DNA of 14,402 bases from an uncultured Halomicronema sp. (GCA_937897665.1 CALCPB010000700.1:1-14402), one strand, 5' to 3'. Counted from the first letter of the stretch, positions 6,462 to 14,350 are shown. Made by a program: numbers and translations. The notes: generated by a model from the sequence alone, not told the origin.

Positions 6462-7157
6462 ATGTCATTCAAAACCGTGCTGGTAGCGGGGGCAAGTCGG
6501 GGTGTGGGCTTAGCCGTCGCGGAGCATCTTGTCGATCGCACTGATCGACTCGTGGCCGTTTCTCGCACCGCAGCTCCCGTGGGCGAGTGGCTGCAAGCGG
6601 ACCTCGCGAATTTGGCGGGGGTAGAAACAGTTGCTCACGCGATCGCCGATGAGCCCCTGGATGCCTTACTCTACATGGGCGGCACTTGGGAAACCGATGC
6701 ATTCACGACTCAATAACGCTTTGAAGACTGCTCTGATGCCGATATTGAACGCGTGATCGCGGTTAATTTGACGGCACCGATCCGATTAATCAAAGCGCTG
6801 CTGCCTGCGCTCCGCCGCGCGGACAATCCCAAAATTATTTTGATGGGGGCACTCTCTGGTCTCGATAATTTTTCGGGGCGCGAAGTGGCCAACAGCGCTT
6901 CGAAGTTTGGCCTGCGCGGCGTGGTGCATGCCCTGCGCGAAGAGGTGCGATCACAGCAAATTGGCATCACCGTGATTAATCCCGGCAACATTGGCACGCC
7001 AGAGGTTTTGGCAGATTTGGCAGCCGATAATCTCACCGGCGGTGAGGCGATCCCACTCGCCGATCTGCTCAAAATTATCGATTGCGTTCTCTCATTATCA
7101 CGAGCCACCTGCATTAAAGAAATTGACGTGCCAGCCATGCTGGGAGACGGAGCCTGA
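6462..7157 (+). pseudogene. Short-chain dehydrogenase/reductase with in-frame TAA (codon 85)
   Basis: The two open frames on either side of TAA 6714-6716 are in the same phase and together give one 231-codon SDR. ATG 6462 has GGAGG at 6451-6455, six bases upstream; the longer open frame from 6393 has no such support. The cofactor loop is VLVAGASRGVG (residues 6-16), the strand-4 motif is LLYMGG where NNAG is usual, and VNLTAP carries the conserved Asn. After the stop, ALSGLDNFSGREVANSASKFGLRG gives Ser132 and Lys148, but Asn144 (AAC at 6891) stands where the catalytic Tyr should be. The protein continues through INPGNIGTPEV to a normal end. A Tyr codon before RFED would restore the frame. Sequence error, recent nonsense mutation, or read-through are possible; the Asn may be a family trait. 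Confidence 0.82.
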
Positions 7158-7229
7158 TCGGGTACTGCTGACCACCTGTTGGCGACCGCTATCGTGACTG
7201 CCTGCCAACCCACAACAGGCGGATCTCAT

Positions 7230-7847
7230 CTACGAACACTCCTGCTCTTGCAGGGTCGATTGAATGATCGATGCCAGCGCTGATTCAATTCTTTGCCACC
7301 CTTGCGGTGAGCTAAAGTCGATACCCAGAAACGTGCGGTGGATTTTGGCCCGGAGCGTCAGATAAACCACACCCGCAATTAAAACCGCACTAATCGCCGG
7401 CACGTCTTGACCTTCAGGAAACTCTCCCTTGCTTTTGAGAAACTTCAAGCTATCTAGCGCGAGTTGATCACGCACCTGTGCCAGTTCATTGGTGAGTTCG
7501 TTGCCCTCTAGCAGCTCCCACCGCAAGATCTCTTGGGTGATCGAGCGCTCCTGCAAATCGCCCATAAATTCCAGCAGCAGATAGGTCATCCAGTCAGTCA
7601 GAGTTGACGCTTCCACCGCAGATTCATCGCCGACCAAAGCTTCCATCGTCAGCCAATAATCGCCCGCTTGCGCAAATTGCCGTAGCAGCATCGGCAAACC
7701 GTCAAAATACCGATAAATCAATACCTTATCCACACCGGCCTCGCGCGCAATGGCATTCACACCCAGGCTCTTAAACCCCGATTCAGCCAATAATTTGCCG
7801 ACTGCAGCCAAAATCCGAGCCTTCGTTTCCGCTTTATCACGCGCCAT
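7230..7847 (-). CDS. TetR-family transcriptional regulator (divergent to thioesterase)
   Basis: A 205-residue TetR-family regulator. The DNA-binding part is typical: ETKARILAAVGKLLAESGFKSLGVNAIAREAGVDKVLIYRYFDGLPMLLRQF, with the helix-turn-helix at about residues 28-50 and the IYRYF signature. The C-terminal domain is helical; LTLRAKIHRTFLGIDFSSPQGWQRIESAL near the end recalls a subgroup common in cyanobacteria and Bacteroidetes. The ATG at 7847 has only a weak AGGG upstream. The gene is divergent from the thioesterase gene with two palindromes between them (7867-7909), so it probably controls both itself and the thioesterase. Its 3' end faces the SDR pseudogene across 72 bases. The ligand is unknown; given the partner, an acyl-CoA or fatty-acid-like molecule is a reasonable guess. 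Confidence 0.92.
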   Translation of the reverse strand: MARDKAETKARILAAVGKLLAESGFKSLGVNAIAREAGVDKVLIYRYFDGLPMLLRQFAQAGDYWLTMEALVGDESAVEASTLTDWMTYLLLEFMGDLQERSITQEILRWELLEGNELTNELAQVRDQLALDSLKFLKSKGEFPEGQDVPAISAVLIAGVVYLTLRAKIHRTFLGIDFSSPQGWQRIESALASIIQSTLQEQECS

Positions 7848-7866
7848 AGAGCTGCCCTACTGACTT

Positions 7867-7882
7867 GTCACTTAGTGGTGAC
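7867..7882. promoter_or_regulatory. Operator-like palindrome 1, GTCACT-N6-TGAC
   Basis: GTCACTTAGTGGTGAC has arms GTCAC/GTGAC. It has the same length and outer bases as the palindrome at 7894-7909, and both copies are preceded by TT. It is the copy nearer the TetR gene. Confidence 0.6.
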
Positions 7883-7893
7883 CATGATAGTTT

Positions 7894-7909
7894 GTCACTG
7901 GTCAGTGAC
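7894..7909. promoter_or_regulatory. Operator-like palindrome 2, GTCACTGGTCAGTGAC
   Basis: Perfect 7-bp arms GTCACTG/CAGTGAC with a two-base centre. It starts exactly 27 bases after palindrome 1, roughly two and a half helical turns. Two equal sites in a divergent TetR gap suggest each serves one promoter, or that two dimers bind. A plausible but imperfect promoter, TTGTCA (7865-7870) with GATAGT (7886-7891), lies between them on the plus strand. Confidence 0.68.
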
Positions 7910-7946
7910 TTTTGTTCCTTCAAGTGCTTTTGTGGCAGGTAAGGTC

Positions 7947-8366
7947 ATGCAAACCATACTTTTAGACTTAGATATCTACCCCTTCCAAATTGATTTCATG
8001 GGGCACGTCATCAATACTGTCTATATTCAGTGGATGGATGTAGGGCTTGTCAAACTGCTAGAGGCAGTAGCGATGCCGACCCATGAAATTGCTCAACGAG
8101 GATTCGCGCCAGTCTTGGTGCAAACCCAGATTACTTACAAATTACCCTTGTACTTAGGCGATCGCCCGCAAGTCGAACTGTGGCTATCTGAGTTGCGCGG
8201 GGCATCCGCTGTCATGCAGTTTCGGTTTCATAACGATCAACAGGTGCTGGTGGCAGAAGGTCAACAAACCGGCTTGTTTGTCAACACTCAAACGATGCGC
8301 CCCAAGCGCCTGACTGCCGAAGAAAAAGCTTTGTTTACGGCATATTTAGAACCCATCAGCGACTGA
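7947..8366 (+). CDS. 4HBT-type hotdog acyl-CoA thioesterase
   Basis: A 139-residue single hotdog-fold thioesterase. The active-site signature is YPFQIDFMGHVINTVYIQWMDVGLVKLLE (residues 11-39), matching the D-x-MGHV-N-x-x-Y pattern of 4-hydroxybenzoyl-CoA thioesterases. Asp16 is the expected catalytic residue. The long strand VQTQITYKLPLYLGDRPQVELWLSEL is also typical of the family. ATG 7947 is chosen because AAGG and AGGT lie just upstream and because the family normally starts shortly before this motif; the longer frame from GTG 7875 would run through the operator palindromes. It should hydrolyse a CoA thioester in the cytoplasm; the acyl chain is unknown. In cyanobacteria a relative handles dihydroxynaphthoyl-CoA in phylloquinone synthesis, but TetR-linked copies are more likely stress or catabolic enzymes. 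Confidence 0.9.
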   Translation: MQTILLDLDIYPFQIDFMGHVINTVYIQWMDVGLVKLLEAVAMPTHEIAQRGFAPVLVQTQITYKLPLYLGDRPQVELWLSELRGASAVMQFRFHNDQQVLVAEGQQTGLFVNTQTMRPKRLTAEEKALFTAYLEPISD

Positions 8367-8395
8367 AGCTCAACCGAGGGAACAACTGCGCTGTG

Positions 8396-8488
8396 GCCAA
8401 GCTACACCGCAACAATCTCAAAAGAGCCAACCTCACTAGCGCAACCCTAGCCAGTGCAGAACGGCAAAGGAGTAACCTTACCCAATAG
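8396..8488 (+). pseudogene. Pentapeptide-repeat fragment
   Basis: The plus frame reads AKLHRNNLKRANLTSATLASAERQRSNLTQ and then TAG at 8486-8488. This is about five A(N/x)LxX pentapeptide units. The frame is open back to the thioesterase stop, but there is no ribosome site and no adequate start except GTG 8393. It is far shorter than the tens of units usual for such proteins, so it is most likely the 3' end of a lost pentapeptide-repeat gene. A tiny intact peptide cannot be excluded. Confidence 0.5.
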
Positions 8489-8552
8489 CTTGTACATTGC
8501 CACTGATGTCACGATCGCCCACCTCGGGTGCTGCCTCCACTAGCGGGTTGAG

Positions 8553-9932
8553 TTAGCGTTGCATCGACTCTTGATCGACGATAAAGGCTTGAATTTCAGA
8601 CGTGAGCCAAGCTTTTTCTGGGGTTGAAAGCGATGTTCCGAACTTGTGAATTTGCGTGCCTGCACTGAGGGCGATAGTTGTTACCGGGAGATTGTTTTGG
8701 GTGTAAGCCGTCGTCATCTCGACACTGTAGAGATCGCGGGCAGCGCCGCTGTGCTCTTGTTTCCACTTGAATAGTTGACGGGTGAGGGTGTAGCGATCGC
8801 TGGTTATCGTCAAAGTCACTGTGCCAGCTAGGGCGTTGAGAACCATTAATGTTGGGCCAATTCCCCCTGCCCAGAGCAGAAGGACAAAGAAAAGCATTGG
8901 CATGCTAAAAACCACCAAGACAGAAAGTATGCCAAAAATACTCGATATATACATACTGAGTGCAAGAAAAACCATGACCATGGCTTCTGCATTATGAAGG
9001 CCAGAGGGGGGGATTTTTAGAGTCAGTTGACGACGACTGCGATGCAACCTAACCTTGCTGCCTGACGGCTTGTGAAAAACCTGGGTCGAGTTCAATGGGC
9101 GGACCCTTGATTGAAGTCGTACGACTGGTCGGGTAAGCGTTTCTAAGGCTACCTTTGCAGTCTCAAACCGCTCTTCTAAAAGGGGTTCCAGTAAACTATC
9201 TAACCAGTCAGCAAAGCGTTCGGAAACGGTAATGAAGGGACGAAACTCAATCTTGAGTCGCTTTTGGGGCAAGTCGCCGGGATTTTGACGAGTGAGCAGA
9301 TTCAGCAGGGTGGCGCCCAAACTGTATAGATCGGTCGCAGGGTAGGCCTGCCCACGAAACTGCTCGGGGGCCATATAGCCATAGGTGCCCACCACCGTGC
9401 CACCAAAGGCGGTGGCTTCACGATAGGCGGTCTGCACCGCGCCAAAATCCACCAGGTAAATACTCCCGTCGTTGCCGCGAATCAGATTCTGGGGCTTGAT
9501 ATCACGATGAATGATAGGTGGGTTGAGGCCATGCAGATATTGCAAAACCTCCAGCACTTCTGCAGCGATGCATTTGACTGCAGTTTCTGAGAAGCGTTCT
9601 CCGGCTGCTACTAACTCTGCTAACGACTGTCCTTCAGCAATTTCTTGAACAATGTAAAACAGTCGGTTGTCGGCGGTATCGACCTGGAAGTAATCGACGT
9701 AACTAGGAATCGCGGGGTGATCGAGATCTTCTAAAAGGCGAGCTTCTCGTTCAAAGAGTTCGAGCTTTTTCCAATCGTTCAGTCCCTTGAGCGATAGCTC
9801 TTTCAGCGCAACTTGTCGCCCAGTGAAAGCGTCTTCAGCGCGGTAGGTGATGCCGCTGCCCCCACGCCCTAATACGTTCATAATCTGGTAACGGGCTTGA
9901 ATGAGGGTGCCGATGGGTTGGGTATCGTGCAT
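8553..9932 (-). CDS. Membrane-bound Ser/Thr protein kinase (intact tandem copy)
   Basis: A 459-residue Hanks-type Ser/Thr kinase. The kinase domain (about 14-268) has GRGGSG at 22-27, VALKEL with Lys44, a probable helix-C Glu63, HRDIKPQN at 142-149 with catalytic Asp144, DFG at 162-164 and APE at 188-190, so it should be active. A linker follows, then SGSKVRLHRSRRQLTLKIPP. Two hydrophobic helices lie at about 318-338 and 341-368. A C-terminal beta-rich region (about 372-459, ITSDRYTLTRQLFKWKQ...IHKFGTSLSTPEKAWL) resembles a small membrane-proximal PH-like domain. The kinase is cytoplasmic and the helices are a hairpin anchor. ATG 9932 has a poor ribosome site. The upstream 43 bases at 9961-10003 are conserved with the paralogue. 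The substrate is unknown. Confidence 0.93.
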   Translation of the reverse strand: MHDTQPIGTLIQARYQIMNVLGRGGSGITYRAEDAFTGRQVALKELSLKGLNDWKKLELFEREARLLEDLDHPAIPSYVDYFQVDTADNRLFYIVQEIAEGQSLAELVAAGERFSETAVKCIAAEVLEVLQYLHGLNPPIIHRDIKPQNLIRGNDGSIYLVDFGAVQTAYREATAFGGTVVGTYGYMAPEQFRGQAYPATDLYSLGATLLNLLTRQNPGDLPQKRLKIEFRPFITVSERFADWLDSLLEPLLEERFETAKVALETLTRPVVRLQSRVRPLNSTQVFHKPSGSKVRLHRSRRQLTLKIPPSGLHNAEAMVMVFLALSMYISSIFGILSVLVVFSMPMLFFVLLLWAGGIGPTLMVLNALAGTVTLTITSDRYTLTRQLFKWKQEHSGAARDLYSVEMTTAYTQNNLPVTTIALSAGTQIHKFGTSLSTPEKAWLTSEIQAFIVDQESMQR

Positions 9933-10223
9933 GACTCAGGGGTGAAAGCTGGCGGCTAGCTGTCACTACAGTGTGCCTCGACCATTTTTCTGGTGGCCAG
10001 TGGGGATAGTGATGAGGGGTATGACGGAGCACCGTTTTACCCATGGGCCATTGACACTCTGCGTTGGGTCATTTGGGTCATCCTGCGGCCAGAAGCCGCG
10101 CCAGGATTTGTCTTGCTAAAAAAGCGGTGGAAGAGTGAAGCGTTCATTTACCTCACCATGATTCGGATTATGGTCAGACGCTTAGCCTAATTTGATACCT
10201 CGGATGAATTCTCAAACATCCTC
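9933..10223. other. Intergenic stretch between tandem kinases
   Basis: About 290 bases without a convincing gene. It holds the conserved upstream block at 9961-10003 and a stem at 10081-10106 (TCCTG-CGGC with GCCG-CAGGA, one bulge). That stem is followed on the plus strand by a weakly T-rich run and could be a structured 3' end, but no plus-strand gene precedes it. A 65-codon plus frame at 9993-10190 has no ribosome site and looks like no protein. Confidence 0.5.
9961..10003 (-). promoter_or_regulatory. Conserved upstream block of kinase copy 1
   Basis: Read on the minus strand, these 43 bases align without gaps to 11479-11521 upstream of the second kinase, with about 33 identities. They include a shared GAAAAA run and the 13 bases GGCACACTGTAGT. 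The block lies about 30 bases before each ATG. It is a likely promoter or 5' leader. No clean -35/-10 pair is seen. Confidence 0.45.
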
Positions 10224-11451
10224 TTAGTGAGTGGATTGGTCGGCGATGAATGCCTGCAGTTCGGAGACGACCCAGTCTTTTTCGGGAGCGGATAAGGCCA
10301 AGCCAAACTTATAGGTTTGCGTACCGGCGTTAAGAGCAACGGCGTGCACAGGGCGGCTGTTTTGGGTGTAGACCGTAGTTAGCTTGACATCGTAAAGGTC
10401 TCTAGCGCCTCCTTCACACTGCTTTTGCCAGCGCCATAGCTGACGGGTCAGGGTATAGCGATCGCCAGTTACCTCTAGCGAAAATTTGCCGACTATGGCT
10501 TTGGCTAGCGGCCACATGAGCCAGAGGCCCACCGCCCAAAATGGGAGCGAAAACAGCGCAAAGAAAGCACCCCCTCCCGAGACAGCAATCGCCGTCCACA
10601 CAAAAATGAAGCTATTCCAAAACAGGGCAAAGAGAGCGACTCCTGCAGCTTCGCCTCGGAGACCATTAGGCGGAATGGAGAGCGACAGTCGGCGACGACT
10701 GCGGCTGAGCTTGACCTTGCTGCCCGATGGCTGGTGCAGCACCAGTGGCGCATTAGGGTGATGGGATAAGCCGCGACGGGAGGTCAGTAGAGGATTGGTG
10801 AGCGCATCGAGAGCCGCTTCTGCTGACGGAAACCGGTCTTCAACCAAGGGTTCTAGCAACCCATCGAGCCAGTCAGCAAACCGTTCTGACACAGTGATGA
10901 CAGGCCGGAAGTCAATCATTAAGCGCTTTTGGGGCAGGTCACCTGGATTTTGGTGGGTGAGCAAGTTTAGCAGCGTCGTCCCCAAACCGTACAAGTCAGT
11001 CGTGGGATAGGCGTGGCCACGAAACTGCTCAGGGGCCATGTAGCCATAGGTGCCCACCACCGTACTGCCAAAGGCGGTGGCTTCGCGATAGGCCGTCTGC
11101 ACCGCGCCAAAATCAACCAGGTAAATACGCCCGTCGTTGCCGCGAATCAGATTCTGGGGCTTGATGTCGCGGTGGATGATGGGCGGATTCAGCCCGTGCA
11201 GATATTGCAGCACTTCCAGCACGGCGGCGGCGATGCGCTCGACTTCGGTTTCTGAAAAGCGTTCTCCGGTGGCGACTAACTCTGCTAAGGACTGCCCTTC
11301 GGCAATTCAACGACAGTTCCTTAAGGGCTACTTGTCTTCCGGTGAACGCATCTTCAGCACGGTAGGTGATGCCGCTGCCCCCGCGCCCCAGGACCTTCAT
11401 AATCTGATAACGGGCTTGAACGAGGGTGCCGATGGGTTGGGTGTCGTGCAT
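10224..11451 (-). pseudogene. Tandem paralogue of the Ser/Thr kinase, broken by internal deletion
   Basis: This copy begins like the intact kinase (MHDTQPIGTLVQARYQIMKVLGRGGSGITYRAEDAFTGRQVALKELSL), and at about 11305-11310 it jumps to IAEGQSLAEL in another phase. Compared with copy 1, about 49 codons are missing, a net loss of about 146 nt. The loss removes helix C and strands 4-5 and shifts the frame. The upstream part then runs out of phase to a stop near 11113, and the downstream frame has a TGA at the junction. Downstream the kinase is well kept: HRDIKPQN, DFG, APE, two membrane helices (LFALFWNSFIFVWTAIAV; FFALFSLPFWAVGLWLMWPL) and the C-terminal PH-like part to TAG 10224-10226. An internal GTG start would lack the ATP-binding lobe, so an active kinase is not expected. 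Confidence 0.9.
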
Positions 11452-11478
11452 AACTGAAGGTGCAGAGCGAGTGGCTAC

Positions 11479-11521
11479 TTTGACTACAGTGTGCCCGGAC
11501 GGTTTTTCCGGTAACCATTGG
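11479..11521 (-). promoter_or_regulatory. Conserved upstream block of kinase copy 2
   Basis: Partner of the block at 9961-10003, in the same position relative to the start codon. It has been kept at about three quarters identity although the gene itself is broken. Confidence 0.4.
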
Positions 11522-11888
11522 CGAAGGGGCGATCGCTCATGATCTGCTAGCTAATTAGAACGCAGGATCGAGTGCAGAGACCCAAGTACCTGAAGACACG
11601 ATTGGTCAGTGATTCAAGGTGATGGAGTGGGGGACTGAGCGACTGGTTGAAGTGGCACTGACCCGTGCGGTAGGAGGAATTTATAGTGAGGCTGATGGCC
11701 TGAGTTCGGGCGTATGCGATTGTCTTCGGAATGACAATGGGTACGATAGATAGCGAGAGTAGTGAAACGGTGTCTAAGTTTTGTTGATTTAGTGGTGTTA
11801 TGCCGCTTCTGCGTCATCAGTGCTGATGCTTAGCCTTGAGTGAAGCAGCAACTGCTATGTGGAAGCCTGACCTTGTGGAAGGATGTAA

Positions 11889-11917
11889 TTGTTTGGGTGC
11901 GCTCGCCTTGATTTAAT
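11889..11917 (+). promoter_or_regulatory. Possible promoter for the kinase-AAA gene
   Basis: TTGTTT (11889-11894), 17 bases, TTTAAT (11912-11917). Spacing is ideal but both boxes deviate from consensus. It would give a leader of about 200 bases containing the small ORFs. Confidence 0.3.
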
Positions 11918-11989
11918 AACGATAGCCTCTCAAAACTGAATGTGATGTGTCCCTGATCAGCGCAACCTATTCACCCCAGGAGGACTGTA

Positions 11990-12070
11990 GTGAACCGGTC
12001 ACGTCTGTGCAGAAGGAGCGATTTAGGATGCCTGAAACTCTTTCTACACAAGAATCCTAGTCGAATATGA
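11990..12070 (+). CDS. Possible 26-residue leader ORF with strong ribosome site
   Basis: GTG 11990 follows AGGAGG (11978-11983) at six bases and opens a 26-codon frame, MNRSRLCRRSDLGCLKLFLHKNPSRI, ending in TGA 12068-12070. It is basic and matches no known peptide. Two shorter frames follow: 12028-12060 (MPETLSTQES, with AAGGAG ten bases upstream) and 12067-12108 (MTPAQQDPYPPPS), which overlaps the stop of the first by four bases. They may be translated leaders of the big kinase gene or remnants of its former 5' end. Chance is also possible. Confidence 0.25.
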   Translation: MNRSRLCRRSDLGCLKLFLHKNPSRI

Positions 12071-12127
12071 CACCCGCTCAACAAGATCCTTATCCTCCCC
12101 CGAGTTGACCGTTCTTTCTCCACAGCA

Positions 12128-14350
12128 ATGCCATTTCCTGCCAGCGTCACTTCGAGCCCGCTCTCTAACCTTTCAGGTTATACCTTGGGCGAGATCCTGC
12201 ACCAGGGAACGCGGACGGTTGTGTGTCGGGCAGTACACGTAACATCACAACGCCCAGTCGTGATCAAAGCGTTGCGACGTGATTACCCCAGCTTGATTGA
12301 GCTAGCGCAGTTTCGCAATCAGTATGTGATTGCCAAAAACTTGGCGATTCCAGGAATTGTTCGCCCCCTGAGTTTAGAACCGCTCGGTCATGGCTATGCC
12401 CTCGTCATGGCAGATGAAGGCGGGCTCTCACTGGCAGCCTATGCTCAGCAGCGAGGGTCCCAAGGGACCAGTCTTCAACTATCGCTGCCATGGCCCGAGA
12501 TCCTACAGATTGCGCTGCAGCTAACCGATATTCTTTATGGGCTATACCAGCATCGGATCATCCACAAAGACATCAAACCGGCCAATCTCTTAATTCACCC
12601 GACGTCTAAAGCAGTTCAGCTCATAGACTTCAGCATTGCGTCGCTGCTTCCCAAAGAAAAACAAGAACTCCAAAGCCCCAACAGACTGGAGGGCACTCTG
12701 GCCTATCTGGCTCCCGAACAAACGGGCAGGATGAACCGGGGCGTTGATTATCGAGCCGACTATTATGCGCTGGGGTGTACTCTCTACCAGTTGCTCACAG
12801 GCCGCTTGCCCTTTGAGGCAGATGATCCTTTGGAACTCGTGCATTGCCACCTGGCCAAAGTGGCGACACCCGTCCACCAGATCAATCCGACCGTCCCCCA
12901 GTCGCTCAGCGCTGTTGTCGCCAAACTGATGGCCAAGAATGCCGAAGCCCGCTATCAGTCTGCATTGGGCTTGAAGCACGATCTAGAGCAGTGCTTGACT
13001 CAGTGGAAAAACACTGGAACGATTGCGACCTTTGACCTGGGACAGCGGGATGAGTGCGATCGCTTCACCATTCCTGAAAAGCTTTACGGTCGGGCAACTG
13101 AGGTCCAGGCTTTATTAAACGCCTTCGACCGCATCTCGATCCGTGAGGCTGATGGCCGCGCCGCGCCACCATGCGAACTCATGCTCATCGCGGGCTGCTC
13201 AGGGATTGGTAAAACCGCTGTGGTAAATGAAGTCCACAAACCCATTACGCGCCAAAGAGGGTATTTCATCAAGGGCAAGTTCGACCAACTCAACGGCAAT
13301 ATTCCGTTCTCTGCTTTCACCCAAGCGCTGCAAGACCTGATGGGGCAACTGCTCTCAGAGTCTACAACTCAACTAGCGCAATGGCGCACAGCAATTTTGA
13401 CAGCGGTAGGAGAAAACGGCCAAGTTTTAGTCGACTTGGTGCCGACCCTCGAACAAGTCATTGGCCCTCAGTCACCGGCCTTAGAGCTATCAGGCCCAGC
13501 GGCACAAAAACGTTTTGACCGCTTGTTGCAGAATCTATTTGCGGTGTTCACCACGGCAGAACACCCCTTGGTGATGTTTTTAGATGATTTACAGTGGGCT
13601 GATGCCGCTTCACTGCAGTTGATCAAGCTGCTCATGAATCGCAGCGGACATTTACTCCTCATCGGCGCTTACCGCGATAACGAAATTGCACGGACCCATC
13701 CGCTCCCTGCAGTTGTCGAGGAACTGCAGAAAAGCGGCAAAGCGGTTCACACTTTAACCCTTTCCCCTCTCAGCCTGAGCGATACCCACCAGCTCGTTAC
13801 CGAAACGCTCCGTTGTTCTAGAGAGCGATCGCGTCTACTGGCTCAGTTCATTCACCGTAAAACCCAGGGCAATCCTTTTTTCCTTACCCGGCTGCTCAAA
13901 TCGCTGCACGCAGACGGGTTCATCCAATTTGAGCGACAGCAAGGATGTTGGGCATGCGATGTCACCCAAATCACCGCACCGCATCTGCACGACGATGTGG
14001 TGAAGTTCATTGCTCAACAGCTGCAAAAGCTGCCCCTGCCCACCCAACAGGTGCTGAAGCTCGCCGCTTGTCTGGGCAATCAGTTTGACTTGGCCACTTT
14101 GGCTCTCATTTCTGAACAATCAGAATCAGCCACCGCCGCTGACTTATGGCCCGCTTTGCAAGACGAGCTTATTCTGCCGATGGATGAAGCTTACAAATTT
14201 TTTCAAGATGACGCGGCCATAACTCCTGACGGCTCCGGTTTAGTTCTCTATAAATTTCTGCATGATCGCATCCAGCAAGCGGCCTATTCTTTTCTGACTG
14301 CGTCTGAAAGACCTCAGACGCATTTGAGCACTGTACTACTCATGCTTTAG
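12128..14350 (+). CDS. Ser/Thr kinase-AAA ATPase of the multisensor type, probably C-terminally truncated
   Basis: A 740-residue protein with two domains in order. The kinase domain spans about 18-290: VIKAL with Lys47, HKDIKPAN at 146-153 with Asp148, DFS (167-169) in place of DFG, and APE at 195-197. A glycine-loop GxGxxG is not clear (ILHQGTRTVV). The AAA_16/STAND-like ATPase spans about 320-735: Walker A GCSGIGKT at 356-363, Walker B LVMFLDDLQWAD at 481-492, and YKFLHDRIQQAAYS near the end. Full-length relatives continue through a helical region to GAF and histidine-kinase domains, about 1,700-2,000 residues in all. Here the frame ends at TAG 14348-14350, followed by another TAG at 14354-14356. 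ATG 12128 has no ribosome site. It may be an inactive remnant, a shortened working kinase-ATPase, or a frameshift; the window ends too soon to tell. Confidence 0.85.
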   Translation: MPFPASVTSSPLSNLSGYTLGEILHQGTRTVVCRAVHVTSQRPVVIKALRRDYPSLIELAQFRNQYVIAKNLAIPGIVRPLSLEPLGHGYALVMADEGGLSLAAYAQQRGSQGTSLQLSLPWPEILQIALQLTDILYGLYQHRIIHKDIKPANLLIHPTSKAVQLIDFSIASLLPKEKQELQSPNRLEGTLAYLAPEQTGRMNRGVDYRADYYALGCTLYQLLTGRLPFEADDPLELVHCHLAKVATPVHQINPTVPQSLSAVVAKLMAKNAEARYQSALGLKHDLEQCLTQWKNTGTIATFDLGQRDECDRFTIPEKLYGRATEVQALLNAFDRISIREADGRAAPPCELMLIAGCSGIGKTAVVNEVHKPITRQRGYFIKGKFDQLNGNIPFSAFTQALQDLMGQLLSESTTQLAQWRTAILTAVGENGQVLVDLVPTLEQVIGPQSPALELSGPAAQKRFDRLLQNLFAVFTTAEHPLVMFLDDLQWADAASLQLIKLLMNRSGHLLLIGAYRDNEIARTHPLPAVVEELQKSGKAVHTLTLSPLSLSDTHQLVTETLRCSRERSRLLAQFIHRKTQGNPFFLTRLLKSLHADGFIQFERQQGCWACDVTQITAPHLHDDVVKFIAQQLQKLPLPTQQVLKLAACLGNQFDLATLALISEQSESATAADLWPALQDELILPMDEAYKFFQDDAAITPDGSGLVLYKFLHDRIQQAAYSFLTASERPQTHLSTVLLML

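Larger units (their letters stand above)
11452..12127. other. Long intergenic stretch, no convincing gene
   Basis: About 675 bases between two divergent kinase genes. It holds the conserved block at 11479-11521, a HIP1 octamer near 11530, a possible promoter at 11889-11917 and a string of tiny leader ORFs at 11978-12108. A 67-codon minus frame (11614-11817) is Thr-, His- and Pro-rich, matches nothing I know and has no ribosome site. I see no tRNA or known riboswitch here. Confidence 0.5.

Noticed and set aside
7177..7218. Terminator hairpin between the SDR and the second TetR gene
   Set aside because: CCTGTT/AACAGG and GTTGGC/GCCAAC arms overlap and compete, and no T-run follows on either strand.
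9993..10190. 65-codon plus-strand ORF between the kinases
   Set aside because: It starts at GTG within the conserved upstream block of kinase copy 1, has no ribosome site and shows no protein-like pattern.
11113..11451. Independent 112-residue protein from the 5' part of kinase copy 2
   Set aside because: After residue 49 it is only the out-of-phase reading of the kinase, so it is a product of the deletion frameshift.
11614..11817. 67-codon minus-strand ORF in the long gap
   Set aside because: Thr/His/Pro-rich low-complexity product with no start context or known relative.
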